Origin: an uncultured Lysobacteraceae bacterium | GTDB lineage: Bacteria; Pseudomonadota; Gammaproteobacteria; Xanthomonadales; Rhodanobacteraceae | Direction: 5' to 3' | Length of the DNA stretch: 6,930 nucleotides | Assembly (NCBI GenBank): GCA_946482585.1 | Contig: CAMLSI010000288.1 | Location: 1 to 6,930 of the forward strand | Part shown: piece by piece, positions 1-6,094 of the stretch | Numbering within the stretch: position 1 is the first letter of the stretch | Layout: every line of letters starts with the position of its first letter | Notes under the pieces: generated by a model | Databases searched by the model: none | The model's input: only the letters and a program-made list of their open reading frames with translations | Told to the model about the DNA's origin: nothing | Made by a program: the position numbers and the translations under genes

Positions 1-124
1 ATCGCCTGCTCTCGGCCGCGGTAGCGTGTGCTCGCGAAAGCGAGCACGACCGAGGCGGTGAAGCACGCCACCTCGCGGATCGTGCGGTCAACGCGCGGGC
101 GCCGACCGCCGTATCGCGGCGCCG
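1..124. other. Left-edge region without a callable gene
   Basis: No reading frame here can be assigned to a known protein. On the minus strand a frame opening at a GTG (about 74-76) reads MACFTASVVLAFASTRYRGR and then runs off the left edge. It has a short hydrophobic stretch that could begin a membrane or exported protein, but I see no convincing Shine-Dalgarno and only about 25 codons are available. On the plus strand, two frames stop at 22-24 and 59-61, so a convergent gene could also end here. The only clear structure is the stem-loop at 28-47. Assignment needs the sequence to the left. Confidence 0.4.
28..47. repeat. Perfect 8-bp stem-loop with tetraloop
   Basis: GTGCTCGC (28-35) and GCGAGCAC (40-47) are exact inverted repeats around GAAA. 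Read from the plus strand the loop is a GNRA-type GAAA tetraloop; from the minus strand it is UUUC. No T-run follows on either strand, so it is not a canonical intrinsic terminator. It lies about 80 bases downstream of the end of hisN and may help end the T2SS transcript, end a convergent gene from the left, or be part of the leader of a minus-strand gene. The structure is directly visible; its role is unknown. Confidence 0.55.
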
Positions 125-135
125 CTACGCGGCGC
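119..135. repeat. GC-rich hairpin over the hisN stop codon
   Basis: GCGCCGC (119-125) and GCGGCGC (129-135) form a 7-bp inverted repeat around TAC, covering the TAG stop of hisN (125-127 on the minus strand). It could stabilise the 3' end of the operon transcript or weakly promote termination. No U-tract follows, so termination is only a guess, and in DNA this GC-rich such hairpins can arise by chance. Confidence 0.35.
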
Positions 136-913
136 GAAACTCCGCGAGCGCGCGCGCATGCAGCGCCGGCGGTCCCGCGAGCACGCTGGTCGTGCCGAGG
201 TGCGGTGCGTTGCCGGCGAGATCGGTGAATGCGGCGCCGGCTTCGCGCAGGATCACGACGAGCGGCGCGAAGTCGAGGATGCTGACGTCGGACTCGATGA
301 CGAGGTCGATGCAGCCGCGCGCGAGCAGGTGGTAGTGCAGGAAATCGCCGTAGCCGCGCGTGCGGCCGCAGCGCTGCACCATGCGCGCGAGCGCCTGCCA
401 GCGTGCGTCGCGCGACAGGGTCTTGACGTTGCCGAACGAGATCGCGGTCTGCGCGGTGAAGTCGCTCGCGTTGGACACCTGCAGCGGTTCGCCGTTGAGC
501 CACGCGCCGCCGCCGCGGCGCGCCCAGGCCAGCTCTCCGTATTCGGACGCGCTGGACACGCCGAGCACGAGCTCGTCGCGGTACATCAGCGCGATCTGCG
601 TGGAGAAGAACGGGTAGCGCCGCACGAAGCTCTTGGTGCCGTCGATCGGATCGATGAGCCAGAGCCAGTCGCTCTCGCCTTCGCGGCCTTCCTCCTCGCC
701 GTAGAACGCGTGGCCGGGGAACGCGGCGCGCAGCACGTCCTTGATCGCGGCTTCGGCGGCGCGATCGGCGATCGTGACCGGCGTTTCGTCGGCCTTGATC
801 TCGACGTCGAATCCTTCGCGGTAGTAGCGCCGGATCACCTGCGTCGCGGCTTCGGCGGCGTCGCGCGCGACATCGAGCGCGCGTTCGAGAAAGTCGGGGG
901 TCGGATTCGTCAT
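125..913 (-). CDS. hisN: HisN-type histidinol-phosphatase (inositol monophosphatase family)
   Basis: A 262-residue Mg-dependent phosphatase of the inositol monophosphatase superfamily. Visible motifs are KADETPVTIAD (40-50), the metal-binding YGEEEG (71-76), WLIDPIDGTKSF (85-96; D88 and D91 are metal ligands in this family) and the C-terminal ILDFAPL (212-218, D214), followed by an EAGA segment. The RTRGYGDF segment (184-191) and the IALM after the DGTKSF motif resemble HisN histidinol-phosphatases more than CysQ bisphosphate nucleotidases or SuhB. Family knowledge suggests removal of phosphate from L-histidinol phosphate, in the cytosol. Substrates in this superfamily are hard to predict, and many gammaproteobacteria already have a bifunctional HisB, so another sugar or nucleotide phosphate is possible. 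The ATG at 911-913 lies 5 nt after the gspN stop, so the gene is probably co-transcribed with the T2SS operon. The upstream Shine-Dalgarno is weak (GAG). Family assignment is secure; the substrate is moderate. Confidence 0.85.
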   Translation of the reverse strand: MTNPTPDFLERALDVARDAAEAATQVIRRYYREGFDVEIKADETPVTIADRAAEAAIKDVLRAAFPGHAFYGEEEGREGESDWLWLIDPIDGTKSFVRRYPFFSTQIALMYRDELVLGVSSASEYGELAWARRGGGAWLNGEPLQVSNASDFTAQTAISFGNVKTLSRDARWQALARMVQRCGRTRGYGDFLHYHLLARGCIDLVIESDVSILDFAPLVVILREAGAAFTDLAGNAPHLGTTSVLAGPPALHARALAEFRAA

Positions 914-918
914 CGCGC

Positions 919-1686
919 TCAGAACAGTTTGAACAGCTGGCCGTTGATCTTGAGCAGGCTGCTGCCGTCGGGCTGCGGCTCGCCGATGTAGCGCAGCGCT
1001 TCGGCGACCTGCGTGTCGCCGTTGCGCGCGACGAGGCGCGCGGTGGCGCTGAACTGGCCCGAGCTCACGACGAACTGGCCGGCCACTTCGAGATTGCTGC
1101 TGCCGTCGTCCCGGACCGTGCCGGCGATGCTGCCGTCGGTCTGCGACGCGAATTCGGCGATCAGCTCCCCGAGCCGCGCCTCGGCTTCGCCGCTGACGGC
1201 GGCTTCGCGCCAGCGCGCGCTGCCGCGCGCGCCGCTGACCCAGCCTCCCGCGAGACGCGCGTCGTCGATGCGGCCTTCTATCGTGCCGTGCAGCTTCAGC
1301 GCGGGAATGTCGAGCGCCGGCGCCGCGGTCTCGGCCGGCAGCTGGAACGCCATGTTCTGCACGAGCACGCTGCCGTCGGCGTCACGCGTCACGTCGCCGT
1401 CGAACGTGATCGCGCCGCCGCTCAGGCTCACGCGCGCCGCAATGCGGCGCAGCAGCAGCGGCGACTTGTCCACCGACCAGCGCATCGCACCGAGCGGCGT
1501 GCCGAAGGCGCTCGCGGACGAGGACTGTCCGCGCCAGATCGTGCCGGAAATGCCCGACAGCTGCAGCGGACCGAGATCGGGCTTGAGCCAGCGCAGCGCG
1601 AGTTCGGCCGGCAGGGTCCAGGCGACGACGACGCCGATGACGGCGAGCAGCAGGAGCAGCAGGAACAGGCGGCGCAGCAGTTTCAT
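919..1686 (-). CDS. gspN: Type II secretion system protein GspN
   Basis: A 255-residue accessory T2SS protein anchored in the inner membrane. An N-terminal basic stretch (MKLLRR) is followed by one membrane segment (about 7-24), then a periplasmic domain. LQLSGISGTIWRG (41-53) is the characteristic GspN signature, and repeated beta-rich segments with conserved glycines follow (for example LHGTIEGRIDDARLAGGW). The start at 1684-1686 is chosen because it gives the signal anchor directly at the N-terminus; the same frame is open much further upstream, but that part is antisense-like and overlaps gspM. No Shine-Dalgarno is evident before this ATG. The gene follows gspM after a 44-nt AT-rich gap. 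GspN is present in only some T2SS, and its precise role is poorly known; it may connect the platform to the secretin. Confidence 0.88.
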   Translation of the reverse strand: MKLLRRLFLLLLLLAVIGVVVAWTLPAELALRWLKPDLGPLQLSGISGTIWRGQSSSASAFGTPLGAMRWSVDKSPLLLRRIAARVSLSGGAITFDGDVTRDADGSVLVQNMAFQLPAETAAPALDIPALKLHGTIEGRIDDARLAGGWVSGARGSARWREAAVSGEAEARLGELIAEFASQTDGSIAGTVRDDGSSNLEVAGQFVVSSGQFSATARLVARNGDTQVAEALRYIGEPQPDGSSLLKINGQLFKLF

Positions 1687-1730
1687 TCGGTTCGGTATCG
1701 CGGCAGAAAGATACGGAGATACAAAGATAT
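1687..1730 (-). repeat. AT-rich gspM-gspN gap with three 8-bp tandem repeats
   Basis: The 44-nt gap is about 45% G+C, and its gspM-proximal 26 nt are only about 31%, against roughly 70% around it. On the minus strand it reads TATCTTTG, TATCTCCG, TATCTTTC (units at 1722-1729, 1714-1721 and 1706-1713): three 8-bp units with a shared TATCT. No Shine-Dalgarno for gspN follows. The repeats could bind a protein or a processing nuclease, raise translation of gspN through an unstructured leader, or contain a weak promoter. No -35 element can be recognised. What is seen is the composition and the repeats; function is unknown. Confidence 0.5.
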
Positions 1731-2219
1731 TTATGGCTCTTCCAGCGTTACGTGCGCGTTTACTCGACCCGCGCCCTCGGCGCGGTCGGCCGAGAAATCG
1801 GTGGCGACGACGCCGAAGTCCCGCGCGAGGCCTTCCAGCCAGTCGGCGATCGCATCGAACGAGGCGCCTTCGAAACTGACGCGCACGCTCTTGGGCCCCA
1901 CCGGTTCCACACGGCGCAGTTCGTTCGCGAGCTGCGCGCCGCGCGCGGTCGCGTCGGCCAGTGCCAGCAGCGACTTGCCCTGGCGTTCGACCTTGGCACG
2001 CGCGCCGAGGCCGCGCAATTGCGCGACGCGCGCGGAATCGCTGCGCATCTGCTGCAGGTCGATGCGCTGCGTTTCCACGCGCTGGCGCAGTTCCGTGCGC
2101 GAACGCTGCAGCGGATACCAGACCAGGGCCCAGAGCAGCAGCACGGCGGTGACGGCGCCGCCGATCAGCAGCACGCGACGCTCGCGCGGTTCGCGCGCAT
2201 TCCACCAGGCGCGCATCAT
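1731..2219 (-). CDS. gspM: Type II secretion system protein GspM
   Basis: A 162-residue inner-membrane assembly-platform protein, partner of GspL. A short positively charged cytoplasmic N-terminus is followed by one membrane segment (about 16-36, LLIGGAVTAVLLLWALVWY), a predicted helical region (about 40-75) and a small periplasmic domain with a ferredoxin-like pattern (about 105-160, VEPVGPKSVRVSFEGASF). Size and layout match the family. The first of two adjacent ATGs (2217-2219) is chosen: it overlaps the gspL stop as ATGA and is preceded by GGGAG (2227-2231) at 7 nt, a good Shine-Dalgarno, so translation is probably coupled to gspL. In the T2SS it stabilises GspL and contacts GspE and GspC in other species. 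Confidence 0.9.
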   Translation of the reverse strand: MMRAWWNAREPRERRVLLIGGAVTAVLLLWALVWYPLQRSRTELRQRVETQRIDLQQMRSDSARVAQLRGLGARAKVERQGKSLLALADATARGAQLANELRRVEPVGPKSVRVSFEGASFDAIADWLEGLARDFGVVATDFSADRAEGAGRVNAHVTLEEP

Positions 2220-3388
2220 GGCGTGGCTCCCGTCAGGCGCATGCGCCCGTCGACGCCGTTCTGCCCCGGATTCGCCGCGGTCAGCTCGACCTTGAGGCCG
2301 GGCAGCGTGGCCAGGCGCTCGCGCAGGGAATCGAGCGTGGGCACGTCGGGCGCGGTCACCGCGAGCTCGAACGCGCCGTTGCGGAACTCGATGCCGCGCG
2401 TGGTCAGGCGCGTGGTCGATCCGAGGATCGGCGCGATCTGGCCGAGCGTGCGCAGCAGCCCGCCGCTGGCTTCGCCGCCGCCGAGGCGCGCGAGCGCGCT
2501 CTTCATCAGCGCCGGCGGGTCGCCGGCGACTTTTTCCATTTCCGGAAAACTCTGCACGAGCACGGCACGCATCGCGCCGTCGAGGCGGTCGGATTCGCGC
2601 GCGAGCGCGTAGCGTTCGAGCACGAGCTGGAAGAAGGCGAGAACCACGAGTGCCGCGGCCGCGGCCGCGGCGCGGCGCCACCAGCGCGCGGCCGGCGCGC
2701 TGCGATGACGCGGTGCGTGGGCGCCCTGGAGCAGATTGAGCACCGGCTCCGCGGCGATACCGCGCGCGAGCAGCGCGAGCGCGTCGCCCTGGCGCTCGTG
2801 GTAGGCGCGAACCTGCAGCGGCAGGTTCTGCCGCGGCTGGAAGCGCGTATCGAACACCTCGATCTCGGGCAGACTGCCGTCGTCGGCGAACTCCAGCCAT
2901 TCCGCCAGCAGTTCCGGCTCCAGCGCGGCCGCGCGCCACTGGCCGAGGCGCAGCTGCGCGCTGCCGCTCTCGATCAGCAGATGACCCAGCGGCAGCGCGA
3001 GCGGTTCGGGCACGAGCGCGTCGGGGCGGATGCCGGCGGCGCCGAGTTCGGCCAGCCAGCCCGCGAGCCGCGCCTGGGAGACCGCCGCGACACCGACGGT
3101 CGCGCCGTCGACGCGCGCGGCCAGCGCGAAATGCAGTTCTTCGACCGGCTGCGCGAGCTGGTCTTCGAGCGCATACGGGACGGCCTTCGCGAGCTGAGCG
3201 CGGTTCTTGCTGACGGCCGGCGCTTCGAGCAGCACGACTTCGGAACCCGGCACGAGCACGATGATCTGCTGCGCGCGCGCCACGGTTTCCGGCGGCGGCA
3301 GGCCCGCTGTCGACGCGGTCGCGGCGTCCGGCACGAGCCAGGCGTGACGGCCATGAGAGTGCAGGCGTATCAGCAGACGTTGCGACAT
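2216..3388 (-). CDS. gspL: Type II secretion system protein GspL
   Basis: A 390-residue inner-membrane platform protein. The large N-terminal cytoplasmic domain (1 to about 235) has an actin-like fold in the family and recruits the ATPase GspE to the membrane; the conserved PYALEDQLA motif (71-79) and the NLLQGAH segment (218-224) are visible. A single membrane helix (about 238-258) is alanine-rich and begins after RWWRR. The C-terminal periplasmic ferredoxin-like domain (about 310-390) would contact GspM and the pseudopilus. The ATG at 3386-3388 is the natural start; the frame before it has no conserved sequence. No Shine-Dalgarno is visible, but an extended -10 element sits about 28 nt upstream on the same strand, so gspL may have its own promoter. 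Its end overlaps gspM by ATGA. Family assignment is secure. Confidence 0.93.
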   Translation of the reverse strand: MSQRLLIRLHSHGRHAWLVPDAATASTAGLPPPETVARAQQIIVLVPGSEVVLLEAPAVSKNRAQLAKAVPYALEDQLAQPVEELHFALAARVDGATVGVAAVSQARLAGWLAELGAAGIRPDALVPEPLALPLGHLLIESGSAQLRLGQWRAAALEPELLAEWLEFADDGSLPEIEVFDTRFQPRQNLPLQVRAYHERQGDALALLARGIAAEPVLNLLQGAHAPRHRSAPAARWWRRAAAAAAALVVLAFFQLVLERYALARESDRLDGAMRAVLVQSFPEMEKVAGDPPALMKSALARLGGGEASGGLLRTLGQIAPILGSTTRLTTRGIEFRNGAFELAVTAPDVPTLDSLRERLATLPGLKVELTAANPGQNGVDGRMRLTGATP

Positions 3389-3392
3389 ACGG

Positions 3393-3445
3393 GCCGGGCA
3401 GGACGGGACCGCGGGATTGTAGCAGCAGCCCGCGGGCTGCCCGGC
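3393..3445 (-). repeat. Nested inverted repeats just upstream of gspL
   Basis: GCCGGGCAG (3393-3401) is exactly complementary to CTGCCCGGC (3437-3445), and within the same stretch lies the perfect 16-bp palindrome GCAGCCCGCGGGCTGC (3425-3440). The two share bases (3437-3440), so only one could form at a time. In a transcript read through from gspK these would sit 5-57 nt before the gspL start, where they could hide or expose the translation start. As DNA, the palindrome lies at the -35 position of the candidate gspL promoter and might be an operator. Structure is directly seen; roles are inferred. Confidence 0.5.
3416..3424 (-). promoter_or_regulatory. Candidate extended -10 promoter for gspL
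   Basis: On the minus strand TGCTACAAT (3424 down to 3416) combines a TGN extension with TACAAT, a five-of-six match to the sigma-70 -10 hexamer. Transcription would start near 3409, leaving a leader of about 20 nt before the gspL ATG. No -35 match lies 16-18 nt upstream; that stretch is taken up by a 16-bp palindrome. The same TGCTA-A/G-AT form occurs upstream of gspG. Prediction only. Confidence 0.45.
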
Positions 3446-3559
3446 GCGCGCGGCGTGATGCGGTTTGCAGGGTTGCGCGCCGGTGTCGCCGGCACTTGCC
3501 GCCGTGACTGCCGTCGGCAGATGGCACGATCGTGTGCAGCGCTGCCGCCGTCGGCGCCG

Positions 3560-3604
3560 GAGCCCACGCGGTGGGCTCTCTCCCCCGACCGTTGCCGGGG
3601 AGAG
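3560..3604. repeat. Two abutting stem-loops, REP-like element
   Basis: GAGCCCAC (3560-3567) pairs with GTGGGCTC (3571-3578) around GCG. Directly next to it CTCTCCCC (3578-3585) pairs with GGGGAGAG (3597-3604) around an 11-nt loop. A CTCTCCCC...GGGGAGAG hairpin between genes is characteristic of repetitive extragenic palindromic elements that I know from high-GC proteobacteria, including xanthomonads. Only one copy lies in the window, so the repeat nature in this genome is inference. Lying 32-76 nt past the gspK stop, it could attenuate transcription or protect the upstream GHIJK message from 3' decay. There is no U-tract for a classical terminator. Confidence 0.55.
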
Positions 3605-3635
3605 GGACTCGTCGCGTCATGCCATCGCGTGCGCC

Positions 3636-4562
3636 TCAATCCCCGCGCGAACGCTGCAGCACGCGCACGCCGCGTTCGCGGTCGATGAGGCTGGTCGGGT
3701 GGAACAGCAGGCCGTCGAGTTCGATGTCGCCGCGCGCGAGGAAGTAGCGGCTGGCCGTGGTGAGGCCGCGCTCCTGCGTGGCTTCGAACGGAATCGCGAG
3801 ATTCAGCAATTCCTGGCGGAAGTCGCTGACCGCTTCCCAGCTCGCGCGACCTTCCTGCCACAGGCGGCGCGCGACTTCTTCGGTGATGCGCGGATTCAGC
3901 GACTGCAGTACCGGGATCGTCGCGGTGTTGAGATTCAGCAGACTGCCGCGCGGCAGCGCGCAGACGTGCGGCGCGAGCGCGGCGTAGACGTTGCCGCCGA
4001 AGCCCTGCACCAAGCGCAGCTCCGACGCATGGGTGAACGCGCGGTTCGCGGCGCGGTAAGACGGCACGCCGGCGCCGTAGACACCGTCTTCCGCGCCGCT
4101 GCCGTGGCCGCCGCCGCCCGGTTCGCCGTCGGCGTCCATCCAGTCGATCACGTTCTCGGTCAGCGTCGGATCGAGCCGCAGCGCGGTCAGCAGACGGCGG
4201 AAGCGTTCGCGCCACTCGGACTCATTGCCGTCGCCGGAGATCAGGTTGTTGAGATTGAAGCAGCCGTTCATGTCGCGCATGCGCGCGGCCATGCGCCCGC
4301 CGGGCACGTCGGTCGGCGGCATCGGCAGGGCCCACATGTCGCGCGCGGAATCGTTGCGGTTCTGTTCCTGGTCCTTTTCGAGCACGCGCGCGGCATACAG
4401 CTCGAGCCCGCGCGCGTAGGCGTCGGCCTGTTCGTTGCGCAGCAGATTGCGCGTGCGCGCCGCGGCGAGTTCGCCGCGATCGAGCAGCCCCGCGATCAGG
4501 ATCGTCGCGAGCGCGACGACGAGCAGCGCGATCACTAGCGCGACGCCGCGTTGCCGGTACAT
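3636..4562 (-). CDS. gspK: Type II secretion system minor pseudopilin GspK
   Basis: A 308-residue pseudopilin that caps the tip of the pseudopilus with GspI and GspJ. The N-terminus MYRQRG is a short prepilin leader cut before VALVIALLVVALAT; the mature residue 5 is Ile instead of the Glu of other pseudopilins, as is usual for GspK. Further marks are DMNGCFNLNNL (97-107), DWMDADGEP (140-148) followed by a glycine-rich loop and AEDGVY, and the helix-hairpin-helix-like LNLNTA (209-214) through WEAVSDF. C101 and C201 may form a disulfide in the periplasm. Length is normal for the family. The ATG overlaps the gspJ stop as TGATG, suggesting coupled translation. Downstream the operon is interrupted by a 247-nt palindrome-rich gap. 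Confidence 0.94.
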   Translation of the reverse strand: MYRQRGVALVIALLVVALATILIAGLLDRGELAAARTRNLLRNEQADAYARGLELYAARVLEKDQEQNRNDSARDMWALPMPPTDVPGGRMAARMRDMNGCFNLNNLISGDGNESEWRERFRRLLTALRLDPTLTENVIDWMDADGEPGGGGHGSGAEDGVYGAGVPSYRAANRAFTHASELRLVQGFGGNVYAALAPHVCALPRGSLLNLNTATIPVLQSLNPRITEEVARRLWQEGRASWEAVSDFRQELLNLAIPFEATQERGLTTASRYFLARGDIELDGLLFHPTSLIDRERGVRVLQRSRGD

Positions 4563-5179
4563 CAGCCGGCCCCGCCCGCTGCCGTGCTCGACGGCAGCTC
4601 GATCAGGCGACCGATCTCGCCGATGCCGTCGATGTCGAGGCGGAATTCGATCGCGCGCGGCAGGGCTTCGGGCTTGTCATCGCGGCGCGGCCAGGCGTCG
4701 AGCCACTGTCCCTGCGCATCCAGGTAGCGAAAATGGACGCGGCGCAGGCGATCGCGCACCGGCGTGAATTCGGGCAGGCTGCCCGCCGCGCGATCGAGCA
4801 CGGCATAGCGGCCGCGCTTGAGCGTGGTGCCGTCCTGCTGATAGACGACGCGTTCCAGATTGGAGCGTGCGTCGACCAGCGCGCTCGCGAAGCCGAGCCG
4901 CGTCAGTTCGAGATGGTCGCCGTCGCCCTGCAGCGCCGGCAGCGGCTCGCCATAGTTGCCGCGCACGGGACGCGCGACCGCGCCGAGCAGATCGCGCTCG
5001 AGCATGCCGACGGCGCGCAGCGTGCGCGCGAAATCCTGCTGTTCGGCGACGAGCACTTCGCGCGTGCGGATCACTGCGTTGAGCCCGCCCCAGGCCAGCG
5101 CCGACATGATCGCGAACACGGCCGTCGCGACGAGCACCTCGACCAGCGTGAAACCGCGCTGCCGCAGCCGTCGCGTCAT
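4562..5179 (-). CDS. gspJ: Type II secretion system minor pseudopilin GspJ
   Basis: A 205-residue minor pseudopilin. MTRRLRQRG is a 9-residue basic leader, cut by the prepilin peptidase before FTLVEVLVATAVF; Glu14 is the mature residue 5 needed for assembly. The hydrophobic helix runs to about 35. ERDL (61-64) and the late ALPRAIEFRLDID (172-184) fit GspJ. The start at 5177-5179 overlaps the gspI stop as ATGA; the frame continues upstream but that part belongs to gspI in another frame and is not conserved-looking. There is no clear Shine-Dalgarno, so re-initiation after gspI is likely. GspJ forms the tip complex with GspI and GspK. Confidence 0.92.
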   Translation of the reverse strand: MTRRLRQRGFTLVEVLVATAVFAIMSALAWGGLNAVIRTREVLVAEQQDFARTLRAVGMLERDLLGAVARPVRGNYGEPLPALQGDGDHLELTRLGFASALVDARSNLERVVYQQDGTTLKRGRYAVLDRAAGSLPEFTPVRDRLRRVHFRYLDAQGQWLDAWPRRDDKPEALPRAIEFRLDIDGIGEIGRLIELPSSTAAGGAG

Positions 5180-5559
5180 GGCTGCACGCTGTCGCCGGCG
5201 AAGCCGGTCAGCTGCGCGACCGGATCGCGGTACTCGCGGTCGGCGAACACCTGCACGTCGAGCCGGCGGATGCGCGGGTCCAGCGTGCCGGCGACGTCGA
5301 GCCGCCAGTACCACTCGCGGCCGGCGAAGCGCTGCTGGCCGTCGCGCCGTCCGGTCGCCGGCAGCCGCTCCTTGATCCGCGCTTCGGTGATGACGTTCGC
5401 CGCGATCCAGCCGCCGTAGCTGCGCTCGCGCAATCCGGCGAAATCGCGCGTGCTGACGCCGGCCGCATGCACGAGCGCGGTCAGCGCGATGCCGAGCACG
5501 ACCAGCGCGATCAGCACCTCGAGCAGCGTGAAACCGCGCGCGCGCCTACGGGCCGACAT
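5176..5559 (-). CDS. gspI: Type II secretion system minor pseudopilin GspI
   Basis: A 127-residue minor pseudopilin, a normal size for GspI. The leader MSARRRARG (9 residues, strongly basic) precedes FTLLEVLIALVVLGIALTAL, with Glu14 as mature residue 5. The short globular part contains REWYWRLDV (81-89), the conserved tryptophan-containing strand of the family. The ATG at 5557-5559 has GGGAG 7 nt upstream, a good Shine-Dalgarno, and overlaps the end of gspH by 14 nt. The stop overlaps the gspJ start (ATGA). In known systems GspI nucleates the tip complex with J and K in the inner membrane. Confidence 0.92.
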   Translation of the reverse strand: MSARRRARGFTLLEVLIALVVLGIALTALVHAAGVSTRDFAGLRERSYGGWIAANVITEARIKERLPATGRRDGQQRFAGREWYWRLDVAGTLDPRIRRLDVQVFADREYRDPVAQLTGFAGDSVQP

Positions 5560-6094
5560 CGCGCCGCTCCCGCTTCACGTCCCCGGCGATGTCGCCGTCG
5601 AGACGCCAGCGCACGCCGAGATCGGGCAGACCGAGCTCAAGCCGGAACGGCGTTAGCTCGCCCGAGGCGAAGCAGACGACCGGCGGCGTCTCCGGCGGCT
5701 GCGGCGTGATCTCGATGCGCTTGCCGTCGCGGCTCAATTCGGTGCGCAGGTTGCCGGGCCATTCGCGGTCGCGCAGTTCGCCCTGCGTGATGGCTTTCCA
5801 GCTGTCGCCGTTGCGCTGGCTGAAGACGTAGCCGCGATCGACGAAACTCAGGCCGACGGCGAGACCGCCGATTTCCGCGTGTTCGCAGGCATAGCCCAGC
5901 AGTGCCTGCAGCCGCTCGGCTTCGCGCTCGAGCTGACGTTCGCCGCCGGCACCCGACAGCGCAATGCTGACCGCGGCCGCGAGCACCGCGAGGATCACGA
6001 CGACGACGAGGATCTCGATCAGCGTGAAGCCGCGCGCGCGCGCAGCGCCGGCATGGCCGGCGATCGTTCGCGGCAGCGCAGCCCGCGCGCTCAC
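5546..6094 (-). CDS. gspH: Type II secretion system minor pseudopilin GspH
   Basis: A 182-residue minor pseudopilin if it starts at the GTG at 6092-6094, the best in-frame start between the gspG stop and the prepilin motif; the frame is open further upstream but that part is within gspG. ARG followed by [20 protein letters not shown] (23-42) is the cleavage site and membrane helix, with Glu27 as mature residue 5. CFASGELTPFRLEL (141-154) is typical of GspH. C70 and C141 might pair. The leader would be 22 residues, much longer than in GspI, J and K here, and no Shine-Dalgarno is clear, so the exact start is uncertain. It lies 10 nt after gspG and overlaps gspI by 14 nt. GspH links the tip complex to the GspG shaft. 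Confidence 0.88.
   Translation of the reverse strand: MSARAALPRTIAGHAGAARARGFTLIEILVVVVILAVLAAAVSIALSGAGGERQLEREAERLQALLGYACEHAEIGGLAVGLSFVDRGYVFSQRNGDSWKAITQGELRDREWPGNLRTELSRDGKRIEITPQPPETPPVVCFASGELTPFRLELGLPDLGVRWRLDGDIAGDVKRERRDVGP

Larger units (their letters stand above)
3389..3635. other. Palindrome-rich non-coding gap between gspK and gspL
   Basis: A 247-nt stretch without a recognisable gene interrupts an operon whose other junctions are overlaps or short gaps. It contains, from the gspL side: a long inverted repeat with a candidate -10 in its loop (3393-3445), the exact 13-bp CTGCCGTCGGCAG (3508-3520), the 10-bp palindrome CACGATCGTG (3525-3534), and two abutting stem-loops (3560-3604). 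An open minus-strand frame crosses it, but its translation is an arginine-rich low-complexity product typical of GC-rich non-coding DNA, so I do not call a gene. It could hold a transcription stop after gspK, a new start for gspL, a mobile palindromic element, or all of these. Confidence 0.75.

Noticed and set aside
158..991. Long plus-strand open frame opposite hisN (277 codons)
   Set aside because: It is antisense to a gene with all catalytic motifs intact; the product is Arg/Ala-rich with no family features, as expected of opposite-strand frames in high-GC DNA.
1013..2612. Several overlapping plus-strand open frames opposite gspN, gspM and gspL
   Set aside because: Low-complexity Arg/Ala/Ser-rich products in several frames at once, no ribosome binding sites, and all opposite recognised T2SS genes.
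3560..3604. Intrinsic terminator after gspK
   Set aside because: The stems are strong but no T-run follows on either strand, so I record it as a stem-loop element and not a terminator.
2220..3620. Upstream extension of the gspM frame through gspL and the K/L gap to an ATG at 3618-3620
   Set aside because: The extension overlaps gspL throughout in another frame and is Arg-rich without conserved features; the ATGA overlap and Shine-Dalgarno support the start at 2219.
3465..4538. Plus-strand open frame of 357 codons across the K/L gap and opposite gspK
   Set aside because: Mostly antisense to gspK; the translation (QRGRQ-, AARE-type repeats) has no domain or signal features.
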